9,117 bases of DNA from Gemmatimonadales bacterium UBA7835 (GTDB taxonomy: Bacteria; Gemmatimonadota; Gemmatimonadetes; Longimicrobiales; Gaopeijiaceae): assembly GCA_002500925.1 (NCBI GenBank), contig DLTN01000008.1:1694-10810 (forward strand). The letters are read 5' to 3'. A program made the position numbers and the translations under genes. How positions within the stretch are numbered: the first letter of the stretch is position 1; each line of letters opens with the position of its first letter. Positions 1 through 6,612 of the stretch are shown piece by piece. The notes under the pieces are model-generated. The model searched no databases. It saw only the letters and a list, made by a program, of their open reading frames with translations, and was not told the origin of the DNA.

Positions 1-1923
1 AGAGAAGCTGGAGGGTACTACCTCGGACACCCAACCCATATGAGGTGCGTCAGGCAACCGATCGCCAACGCTCTGCCAAGAAGCTCCACCATCACGTGAA
101 ACGTTCACTGTGCCATCATCACCACCCGTATAGTAAACACCAGCCGACGCTGGAGATTCTGCAAGAGATACGAGGGTTGGCCAGTTCGAAATTCCATCAT
201 TCCGGGCAATGGTTACTTCACTGTTTAACACTCCCATTGTCCTGATGGTGTCGCGGTCGGCTCCCGAAGAAAGATCAGGACTGATAGCAACCCACGAGTC
301 CCCGCGGTCAGATGACCGGAAAACCTTCTGAGCTGCCGCTATGAGGACCCCCGGATCATGAGGCGAACGAATAAACGGAGTGTCCCAATGCCACCGATAA
401 CGGTCTCCTTGCAAGTGATTTACGACGTTTGTCGCTGAGGGACGAATACTCTTTGATTCACCGGTCACGACATCGCGCCGGACCATGTTTCCTCCCTGAG
501 ATTCCGCGTATACAATCCGCGGATTACGCAAATCTGGCATCGCTACAAAGCCGTCACCCCCTCGGACCTGATACCAGTCGTAATTGGTGATCCCAACGTT
601 CTGACGCGTTGCACTAGGACCACACCAGCTGTAGTTGTCCTGCATACCACCGCAAACATTGAACGGGCGCTCCATGTCGTAGTTCACGTGGTAGAAGAGT
701 CCCACCGGTAAGTTTGGCAGGAAGCTCCATGTGCGACTTGCATCCCATGAAACCGCAAGCCCACCATCGTTTCCGATCAGTACGTGATCTGGGTTCTTCG
801 GATTGATCCAGATAGCGTGCACGTCGTCGTGGGTTAGGCGAGCCGCGTCGGTTGCGAACGTCTCACCACCGTCAACAGTTAGGTGCAGGCCGACACCGCC
901 CATATAGACCCGGTCGGGGTCAACCGGATCGACGCGGACCTGGCTGAAATACATTGGACGAGGATTTGTGTTGCTCATAAGCGTCCACGTCGCCCCCCCA
1001 TCCTGTGAGCGATAAAGACCCGTCAGGTTCTCAACTTCCCCATCTTCACTCTGATCTCTACCACCAGGTCCATTACCACCGACTCGCGGGCCTTCCACCA
1101 GGGCATATACGACCTGATCATCACGCCCGTAGACATCTACCTCAATGCGGCCAAGTGGACCATCTGGGAAACCACCTCCAGTCACTCGGGACCAGTTGTC
1201 TCCCCCGTCAACTGACTTCCAAACACCACTGCCCGGACCACCCCCGTTCATGCAACATGCGTTGCGACGGCGCTGATAGGTTGACGCGTAGAGTGTATTC
1301 GAGTTGGTACTTGAGCGGACGAGAGCGTTTGCACCGGTATCGTCATCCACCTCGAGCACCTTCGTCCAGCTGTCGCCTCCGTTCGTCGTCTTGAAGACAC
1401 CTCGATCCCCCCCCGACCCAAAAAGCGGTCCAGTAGCGGCGACAAGGACGACTTCACTGTCCCTCGGGTCAATTAAAATTCGGTTGATGTGGCGCGAATC
1501 CTCCAAACCCATGTGGTTGAATGTCTGTCCGCCATCGGTCGACTTATAGACACCACCACCCCAAGAGGTCGTCTGTCTGTTATTGGATTCTCCCGCACCA
1601 ACCCATACCAAGTCTGGATCTGTCTGAGAGATTGCTACGTCACCTAGCGCAATCAGTCCCTCGTCCTGAAACAGCGGCTCGAAGAGCGCGCCGCCGGAGG
1701 TGGTCTTCCATAAGCCGCTATGGGCGGTAGCCGCATAGTAAATGGCCGGATTGGCCTCATACACAGCCAAATCTGAAATGCGGCCAGACATGGTCGCCGG
1801 TCCGATCGAGCGAAAATGGAGAGAATCGAATTCTTCGGCGACCGACTGGGCTTTGAGCAGGGAAGTTCCGCCCGAAATACCCAGTAGTACCAAGAGAATG
1901 ATAGAAGAACGATGAACCTTCAT
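1..1923 (-). CDS. Secreted Asp-box (BNR/VPS10-like) beta-propeller repeat protein, C-terminus outside window
   Basis: The minus strand is open without a stop from an ATG at 1923 to the window edge, giving 641 residues and no C-terminus. Residues 1-26 form a signal peptide: basic start, hydrophobic IILLVLLGIS, and a likely cut after KAQ. The rest carries Asp-box motifs (S/T-x-D-x-G-x-x-W/F) near residues 128 STDGGQTF, 179 TTNGGDSW, 237 SVDGGDNW, 306 SQDGGATW, 349 TVDGGETF, 392 SWDASRTW (degenerate), 537 SSDRGDSW and 609 SRDGGASW. Such repeats fold as propeller blades, as in sortilin/VPS10 and sialidase-like proteins, so an exported propeller is well supported. Databases often name these proteins 'glycosyl hydrolase', but I see no catalytic residues and the substrate is unknown. 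Relatives I recall are around 1000 residues, so several hundred may be missing. GGAA lies 6 nt before the ATG. Cysteine pairs occur at 223-224 and at 424 and 434. Confidence 0.9.
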   Translation of the reverse strand, partial: MKVHRSSIILLVLLGISGGTSLLKAQSVAEEFDSLHFRSIGPATMSGRISDLAVYEANPAIYYAATAHSGLWKTTSGGALFEPLFQDEGLIALGDVAISQTDPDLVWVGAGESNNRQTTSWGGGVYKSTDGGQTFNHMGLEDSRHINRILIDPRDSEVVLVAATGPLFGSGGDRGVFKTTNGGDSWTKVLEVDDDTGANALVRSSTNSNTLYASTYQRRRNACCMNGGGPGSGVWKSVDGGDNWSRVTGGGFPDGPLGRIEVDVYGRDDQVVYALVEGPRVGGNGPGGRDQSEDGEVENLTGLYRSQDGGATWTLMSNTNPRPMYFSQVRVDPVDPDRVYMGGVGLHLTVDGGETFATDAARLTHDDVHAIWINPKNPDHVLIGNDGGLAVSWDASRTWSFLPNLPVGLFYHVNYDMERPFNVCGGMQDNYSWCGPSATRQNVGITNYDWYQVRGGDGFVAMPDLRNPRIVYAESQGGNMVRRDVVTGESKSIRPSATNVVNHLQGDRYRWHWDTPFIRSPHDPGVLIAAAQKVFRSSDRGDSWVAISPDLSSGADRDTIRTMGVLNSEVTIARNDGISNWPTLVSLAESPASAGVYYTGGDDGTVNVSRDGGASWQSVGDRLPDAPHMGWVSEVVPSSFS

Positions 1924-2105
1924 GAGCTTTTCCAGTGCTAGTTCGGGATAGGTGCCCAATGTCGGCAAGGCTAAGAAGGCAGGAAAGGGGACCTGGCTCT
2001 CAAACTCATAAGCGGACCAAGAAGCGAATCGCTAAGGAGTTCTCTGGACGGCAGCGGCTTACTCAACGATCGTGACGGATCGTATCTCACCGTGACTGAA
2101 GAGCT
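1924..2105. promoter_or_regulatory. Divergent intergenic region between the BNR protein and the FMN-binding protein
   Basis: This 182-bp spacer lies between two genes transcribed away from each other, so it should hold both promoters. I cannot assign convincing -35/-10 pairs. Small structures are visible: an 11-bp palindrome AGCGAATCGCT at 2023-2033, an inverted repeat CGATC/GATCG at 2067-2071 and 2078-2082, and CGTGAC repeated directly at 2071-2076 and 2091-2096, 20 bp apart and so on the same helix face. Any of these could be regulator sites, but arms of 5-6 bp can also arise by chance. Short reading frames crossing this spacer have no family features. Confidence 0.4.
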
Positions 2106-2696
2106 GTGCTTAACCTTACCGAAATTTTCGATTCCATCTGGGAGGCACTCGCCAAGGGTCGTGTCCATGCACGAGATGCGTTCCATACGCCTGCCGTTGG
2201 CACAGTTCGTGCCGGACAGCCAGAAGTCCGCACTGTCGTGCTTCGTCATGTCGACAGTCAGGCGGGGATCCTTGGGTTCCATACAGATCGTCGAAGTCCG
2301 AAGGTTCAGGATCTAACAACAGAGTCGACCTTAGCGTGGCATTTCTACGATCATGAGCGAAAGGTGCAAATACGGGCGCGTGGATCGGGGCTCGTGCACA
2401 TAGATGATGAGGTCGCCGATGAAGCCTGGGGAGAGGTGGCACCTCTCGGACGCCGGTGCTACGGACAAATCAAGGGGCCGGGTGTTTCGAGCACCGACCC
2501 GCAGGTGGGCCTTCCATCTTTAGAGGCGCTAGAAGCCGAAGAGCCTAGTGTCGTCGCTGAATGTCGAGAAAATTTTTGTGTCATTCGGAGCAGATTGACC
2601 GAAATCGACTGGTTTTATCTTCAGTTTCAGGGACACAGACGCGCGCGGTTCACCCGAACTCAGAGTGACTGGCAAAGTATGTGGGTTGCGCCCTAA
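2106..2696 (+). CDS. Pyridoxamine 5'-phosphate oxidase family protein (FMN-binding split barrel)
   Basis: This 196-residue protein has the order of conserved segments expected of the PNPOx-like FMN-binding split barrel: RTVVLR at 42-47, FHTDRRSPK at 58-66 (flavin phosphate region), a WHFYD strand at 78-82, KVQIRARG at 86-93, and a terminal W-x-x-x-W-V-A-P like the PdxH C-terminus. Length matches the family. The PdxH substrate segment RLHDRF is replaced by HRRARF at 177-182, so the Arg/His pair that holds pyridoxine phosphate in PdxH is not kept. I therefore prefer a general family name over pdxH; the flavin substrate is unknown and the enzyme should be cytoplasmic. The start is GTG at 2106; an in-frame TGA at 2097-2099 rules out anything further upstream. 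GAAGAG sits only 2 nt before it, an awkward ribosome site. The stop lies 4 bp from the convergent aminotransferase gene, leaving no room for a terminator between them. Confidence 0.85.
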   Translation: MLNLTEIFDSIWEALAKGRVHARDAFHTPAVGTVRAGQPEVRTVVLRHVDSQAGILGFHTDRRSPKVQDLTTESTLAWHFYDHERKVQIRARGSGLVHIDDEVADEAWGEVAPLGRRCYGQIKGPGVSSTDPQVGLPSLEALEAEEPSVVAECRENFCVIRSRLTEIDWFYLQFQGHRRARFTRTQSDWQSMWVAP

Positions 2697-2700
2697 ATCT

Positions 2701-4017
2701 TCAGCATGAACGCCGTTTTTCGACATAGCTTGCCAGTCTGATCATCGCCACCTCAAGCTCATCATACTGAACACACGGATAGACAACCCGAAACAGACCG
2801 TGCTTCGTGTGCCCAAAACCCACGCCAGGGGTTAGAAGCACTCCGGTTTCGTCGAAAAGCTTTCGCCAAAGGCTCATCTCCCCGCTTTCGGAATCTTCCT
2901 CGAGAAATTCTGAAAGGTCTACCCACAGGAAGAGGCTACCCCTAGCTGGTACATACGGTACTCCCATATCTCGAAAGGACCGGGCGGCGAGGGCATAAGA
3001 ATCGGTGAGACGCTGCTGATTTCGAGTGATGAAGTCGTTAATGAATTCGTCTTCTGTCAGTACGCGGCTCAATACCCACTGTGTGTAGTTAGAAAGCGAG
3101 TGCGTCAGGTTGAGGTTCTCATAAGCCTCGAGTGCTCTCTTGTTTAGCGTCCACAGAATACCCACTCGAAAACCAGATATCCCCAAGTCTTTCGACAAGG
3201 AATACCAGAGATGCAGGTACTCGCTTTGCCTGGCTTTCATCACTTGTGCGAATGAACTAAACGTCATTTGCGAGACATAATCATCGCGGATATCAGGGTG
3301 TCCGGTGTCTATGATTGACAACCCGTAAATCTCGTTAACTATGAGATGCACTTGGTGCGCTATACACCAATCGGCAATCCGGTTCAGTCTGTCGACGTCG
3401 TAAATCCCCCCCGTCGGATTGTCTGGAGAGGTGAGGATAAGGAGTCGAAAACGCCGACCTGAGTCAGTGATATCCTCCCAAGCACGCTCTAAATCATCGA
3501 CGGTCAGGAGAGGTCCGTCCGCAAGTTCCGATATCTCATGGTGCGTTATGAGATCGTAGCGTTCGACCTTTGAGAAATTACCGAGGTCCTTTGTGTAAAC
3601 TGGATAGCATGGTGCGGGGATGACAGCTACATCTCCCTCCTCAGCAAGGACAAAAGCCGTCATCTCAATAACGCCCGTGGCACCCGGTGACACGACTACC
3701 TCGTCTGGCTGGATTGAGCACCCCGTCAGATGAGTTCCCATAAAGTGCGCTAGTGCCTGCCTGAATCCTGGAGCACCACCTGCAGCTGTATAACTGGGGA
3801 CCCAGTCCGGGATCGACTCTGAGCCTGCTATCGATTCGACCCTTGCCTTGAGGTCAGGCCAGCTGAGCCGGTTCTTAGCGATGTTGAGAGGGATCTTTCC
3901 TTGCGGATTTTCGGTGGGATGATACCGATCCCGTTCTGTCTCTCTTAACGCATCGTAATCGATTCGGAGAGGGCTAGCCGCAGCATGCGCTCCCCGGGAC
4001 GACAGTGAGTCCGTCAC
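2701..4017 (-). CDS. Aminotransferase class I/II, ACC-synthase-like fold-type I PLP enzyme
   Basis: The 438 residues span a complete fold-type I PLP enzyme of the aminotransferase class I/II family. Visible landmarks are YTAAGG at 76-81, SPGATG at 110-115, NPTG at 200-203, NEIYG at 228-232, SLSKDLG with the Schiff-base lysine K276, FRVG with phosphate-binding R284, and LFRVV with the carboxylate-binding arginine R410. The layout (IAKNRL near the N-terminus, KDLGISGFRVG, GSLFLWVDL, SLWRKL) is closest to 1-aminocyclopropane-1-carboxylate synthases and their bacterial relatives. The ACC-synthase Glu of AENQL is Lys here (K48), and the active-site Tyr of QDYHG is not kept, so true ACC synthase activity is unlikely. 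The Asp that normally contacts the pyridine nitrogen (DEIY) is Asn228. The start is GTG at 4017, with an in-frame TAG two codons upstream and GGAG 11 nt before. Substrate and activity are unknown. Confidence 0.87.
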   Translation of the reverse strand: MTDSLSSRGAHAAASPLRIDYDALRETERDRYHPTENPQGKIPLNIAKNRLSWPDLKARVESIAGSESIPDWVPSYTAAGGAPGFRQALAHFMGTHLTGCSIQPDEVVVSPGATGVIEMTAFVLAEEGDVAVIPAPCYPVYTKDLGNFSKVERYDLITHHEISELADGPLLTVDDLERAWEDITDSGRRFRLLILTSPDNPTGGIYDVDRLNRIADWCIAHQVHLIVNEIYGLSIIDTGHPDIRDDYVSQMTFSSFAQVMKARQSEYLHLWYSLSKDLGISGFRVGILWTLNKRALEAYENLNLTHSLSNYTQWVLSRVLTEDEFINDFITRNQQRLTDSYALAARSFRDMGVPYVPARGSLFLWVDLSEFLEEDSESGEMSLWRKLFDETGVLLTPGVGFGHTKHGLFRVVYPCVQYDELEVAMIRLASYVEKRRSC

Positions 4018-4188
4018 GGCCTATAAATCTCCACTTTTTTTGGTTGGAACCCATTGATACAGTTGGGGGGCATTAGTAATGCTCAAGATACCACATTGGG
4101 CCACTGCTGACGTTTACAATTAGTCCATCCCACAGATGACCAGTAGCTTCTGTAGTTCTCCTCACGCCTGCGCACTGAGAGTTCACTT
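4018..4188. promoter_or_regulatory. Divergent intergenic region between PLP enzyme and sugar symporter
   Basis: This 171-bp spacer must supply promoters for both divergent genes. Its clearest element is the 13-bp palindrome listed separately at 4070-4082. A TTGATA at 4054-4059 is followed 17 bp later by TAATGC, which overlaps the palindrome. That would be a weak rightward promoter, but the -10 match is poor. A run of seven T at 4034-4041 is not preceded by a clear hairpin. Confidence 0.4.
4070..4082. promoter_or_regulatory. Perfect 13-bp palindrome, candidate operator
   Basis: GCATTA-G-TAATGC is a perfect inverted repeat with 6-bp arms and a single central base. It sits almost midway between the two divergent start codons. 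The size and symmetry fit a half-turn site for a dimeric regulator such as a GntR- or TetR-type protein, but no such regulator gene is in the window. A chance palindrome cannot be excluded. Confidence 0.35.
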
Positions 4189-5715
4189 TTGGGTCTCACC
4201 ACAGTAGACGCGATCGCTTTCGTAGCGTTCTTGTCCGCAGTGATCGGCATCTCACTATACGCATCGCGCGACGAGGATACATCAGAGGATTATTTCCTAG
4301 CTGGTAGAAGCCTAACGTGGTGGCTGATCGGATTCAGCTTGATCGCCTCAAACATTTCTACCGAGCATTTCATCGGGATGGCGGGATCCGGCTTCGGCTC
4401 TGCCGGCATGGCAATCGCCTCGTACGAGTGGATCGCCGCACTTTCGCTGGTGATCGTAGCGTTCTGGGTTCTTCCTCTCTTTCTGCGTCTAGGCATCTTC
4501 ACGATGCCTGAGTTCTTGGAGCACCGCTACGGGAACCCGGCACGCACAATCATGGCCATCTATCTGATGGCTGCGTACGTCGGCGTTGCGATCGCTGGTG
4601 TCCTCTACTCAGGGGCACTCGGACTTCAAACGATCTTCGGACTCGACCTGCTGCCAGGCATATGGCTTATAGGAATCCTAGCCGGTGTATACACAGTATA
4701 CGGCGGACTCAAAGCCGTCGTCTGGTCAGACCTTCTGCAGGGCTCAGCGCTGCTGGTCGGCGGATGCGTCGTTACAGTGCTGGGCCTCTCTGAGGTTGGT
4801 GGCCTGCAGGCGTTCTTGGCTGCCAATGAAGATAAGCTGCACATGGTGCTTCCAGCTGATGATCCGGAGCTTCCATGGACGATCTTTCTACTTGGGATCT
4901 GGATCCCGAATATGTTCTACTGGGGTTTCAACCAGTTCATTACGCAGCGTACGCTCGGCGCTCGCTCTCTAGCAGCTGGGCAACGCGGGATCATCTTCGC
5001 AGCCGGACTTAAGCTCATCATCCCATTCATCATCGTCTTTCCCGGGATCATAGCATTCCAGCTCTACGGGTCATCCATCAGCGACGGTGATCAAGCCTAT
5101 CCAATGCTCATTCGGGATCTACTTCCAGCAGGGCTGCGAGGACTGTTCTTCGCCGCACTCTTTGGAGCGGTGATGAGCAGTCTAGACTCGATGCTGAACT
5201 CAGCCTCGACACTCTTCACAATGGACATATACAAGCGTCACCTGCGACCCGACGCAGACGCTCACCGAGTCGTCCGAATTGGTCGAATGGCAACAGCTGT
5301 CTTTGTTGTCATTGGGTGTATACTCGCCCCATTCCCAGCACAGTTCGAAGGGGTTTACGAGTATATGCAACTCGTATGGGGCTTCATTTCTCCAGCCATT
5401 ACAGCAGTCTTCATTTTCGGACTGCTGATTCCCCGAGCTCCTCTGTCAGCTGCCGTCAGTGGACTCCTAATCGGACCGGTCACGTATGGGCTGTTGAATT
5501 GGCAACTACCTCAGGTCGCATTCTTGAATCACATGGCGTTCACCTTTCTAGTGATTGTAGCGGTCATGACCGGGCTGACTGTTCTCCAACCCCGAACTGA
5601 GCCAGTCGTGTACAACACCGTGTCTGACATCGACCTGACTCCAAGCCGAGGTGCACGCATAGGTGGTGTTTTCGTCGCCCTCACCACTGTCGCGTTATAC
5701 GTAGTGTTCTGGTAA
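4189..5715 (+). CDS. SGLT-type sodium/sugar symporter (SSS family)
   Basis: The 508-residue polytopic membrane protein belongs to the solute:sodium symporter family and is close in layout to Vibrio vSGLT. Landmarks are DYFLAGRSLTWWLIG at 34-48, SYEW at 78-81, the family signature GGLKAVVWSDLLQG at 172-185, and SSLDSMLNSAS at 330-340 followed by FTMDIYKR. Using vSGLT numbering from memory, the Na2 site serines S364/S365 match S330/S331. The sugar contacts E88, N260, K294 and Q428 match E80, N241, K275 and Q394, and gate Tyr263 matches Y244. vSGLT Gln69 is His60 here, as at His83 of human SGLT1. This predicts Na+-coupled uptake of a hexose or similar sugar at the inner membrane. The start is TTG at 4189 with GAGAG 7 nt upstream and an in-frame TAG at 4153-4155, so the only possible better start is ruled out. 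Confidence 0.92.
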   Translation: MGLTTVDAIAFVAFLSAVIGISLYASRDEDTSEDYFLAGRSLTWWLIGFSLIASNISTEHFIGMAGSGFGSAGMAIASYEWIAALSLVIVAFWVLPLFLRLGIFTMPEFLEHRYGNPARTIMAIYLMAAYVGVAIAGVLYSGALGLQTIFGLDLLPGIWLIGILAGVYTVYGGLKAVVWSDLLQGSALLVGGCVVTVLGLSEVGGLQAFLAANEDKLHMVLPADDPELPWTIFLLGIWIPNMFYWGFNQFITQRTLGARSLAAGQRGIIFAAGLKLIIPFIIVFPGIIAFQLYGSSISDGDQAYPMLIRDLLPAGLRGLFFAALFGAVMSSLDSMLNSASTLFTMDIYKRHLRPDADAHRVVRIGRMATAVFVVIGCILAPFPAQFEGVYEYMQLVWGFISPAITAVFIFGLLIPRAPLSAAVSGLLIGPVTYGLLNWQLPQVAFLNHMAFTFLVIVAVMTGLTVLQPRTEPVVYNTVSDIDLTPSRGARIGGVFVALTTVALYVVFW

Positions 5716-5831
5716 CCAGACGTGTCAGTGCTCGAAAGGCAGGACGCTCGTCGTTACCGTTTTTGTGCTTGTGAGGTGCTCAATTGAACCTTACATAAAC
5801 CTAGACTCAATTTCACAAGCCGAGATGATCA
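5716..5831 (+). promoter_or_regulatory. Spacer with possible promoter before the Tat-exported protein gene
   Basis: The 116-bp gap after the symporter stop has no clear intrinsic terminator. TTGTGA at 5769-5774 and TACATA at 5792-5797 are 17 bp apart and could form a weak sigma-70-type promoter for the next gene (about 4/6 and 3/6 matches). The -35 overlaps the left arm of the inverted repeat listed next. The next gene could therefore be read both from the symporter transcript and from its own promoter. Confidence 0.25.
5767..5820. repeat. 8-bp inverted repeat flanking the leader of the Tat-exported protein gene
   Basis: GCTTGTGA at 5767-5774 and TCACAAGC at 5813-5820 are perfect reverse complements, extended inward by two possible G-U pairs, around a loop of roughly 34-38 nt. 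The right arm ends 11 bp before the ATG and comes close to the weak GAG ribosome site. In RNA it could form a leader hairpin that limits ribosome access; in DNA it could bind a regulator. A smaller palindrome TCAATTGA lies in the loop at 5780-5787. Confidence 0.4.
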
Positions 5832-6536
5832 ATGTCGAATTCTCCCACCCCTCGCCGCGCATTCCTTGGAGGAGCAATCGCAGCAGCCGGTGTAGCCGCT
5901 CTGCCATCATGCGCCCGTGCAGCGAAGGATCAAATGCCCGCGGACGCGTGGATGGACGAAGTGCCAGGTGAGCACCGCTGCCTCTTCGATTTCAACCAGC
6001 ACAAGAACGGGGCGACACTCCTACACATCCTGAACTACTTGAATACCTACAGCACCGCTTACGACAAATCAGCCGGTGAAGTCGGAGCTGCTGCTACGCT
6101 ATACGGCATCAACCCAGGATCGAGTATAGCCCTAGGCTTCGACGACGAGATATGGGAAAAGTACGAGCTGGGAGCATACCACCAACTGCTGGACGCAGAT
6201 GGCCGAGCTTACACTCGAAACGTCTTCTGGCAGCCAGAGTCATCCGATGCACATTTGTTAGCCCTCGGCACAGGCATAGAGCCTATTGCACCGTTCTTAG
6301 GAGCAATGCCGGCGCTAGGGATTCAGAGCCTTCAGGGGATGGGCACCAAGTTCATCATGTGTAATAACGCTCTAAACGCGTGGTCATTCGAGCTCGCTTC
6401 GCGAGGTAAGGGGAACCAGGAAGAAATCAACGCCGAACTAAGGAATCACCTTCTACCTGGAGTGAGTATTGTTCCAGCAATGGTTATCGCCATTGAGTTG
6501 GCGCAGGAAGCCGGCATACGGTACAACAAGCAGTAG
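5832..6536 (+). CDS. Tat-exported protein of unknown function, possible DsrE-like fold
   Basis: The 234-residue protein starts with a twin-arginine signal: PRRAFLGG at 7-14, then alanine-rich hydrophobic residues. Cleavage after ARA near residue 30 is likely; LPSC at 24-27 could alternatively be an imperfect lipobox. It should act folded outside the cytoplasmic membrane, perhaps with a cofactor or metal bound. The mature part resembles DsrE/DsrF-like proteins in outline: LFDFNQHKNG at 51-60, an ALGFDDEIWEKY segment at 100-111, KFIMCNNALN with Cys177 at 173-182, and LLPGVSIVPAMVIAIELAQ at 207-225 ending in AGIRY. In that family a cysteine in a similar place can carry sulfur, but I cannot confirm the assignment. 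The ATG has only a weak GAGA 6 nt upstream. It follows the symporter on the same strand, so a role tied to the imported compound is possible but unproven. Confidence 0.8.
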   Translation: MSNSPTPRRAFLGGAIAAAGVAALPSCARAAKDQMPADAWMDEVPGEHRCLFDFNQHKNGATLLHILNYLNTYSTAYDKSAGEVGAAATLYGINPGSSIALGFDDEIWEKYELGAYHQLLDADGRAYTRNVFWQPESSDAHLLALGTGIEPIAPFLGAMPALGIQSLQGMGTKFIMCNNALNAWSFELASRGKGNQEEINAELRNHLLPGVSIVPAMVIAIELAQEAGIRYNKQ

Positions 6537-6612
6537 AACACCCAAGGCCGCTTATCGCTTGGTCTGTATCAAGACGAAGTGAGTGGCCGTAACGAATCGT
6601 AAGAGTAGTTCA

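Noticed and set aside
1005..1730. Several short plus-strand reading frames of 69-129 codons
   Set aside because: They lie opposite the long BNR gene, have proline-, arginine- and histidine-rich composition with no domain pattern, and overlap each other. They are shadows of the minus-strand gene.
1971..2442. Minus-strand and alternative-frame reading frames across the 1924-2105 spacer and the FMN protein
   Set aside because: They conflict with the well-supported split-barrel gene and show no recognisable motif or ribosome site.
4096..4120. TTGGGC and TACAAT as a promoter for the symporter
   Set aside because: The spacing is only 13 bp, too short for a normal sigma-70 promoter.
6542..6562. 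Small hairpin CCAAG/CTTGG after the Tat-protein gene as a terminator
   Set aside because: The stem has only 5 bp and no T-run follows, so it is not a convincing intrinsic terminator.
6583..6612. GTG start 10 codons upstream for the lipoprotein
   Set aside because: It would place a long polar stretch before the signal peptide. The ATG at 6613 has a better-spaced AAGAG. The GTG cannot be fully excluded.
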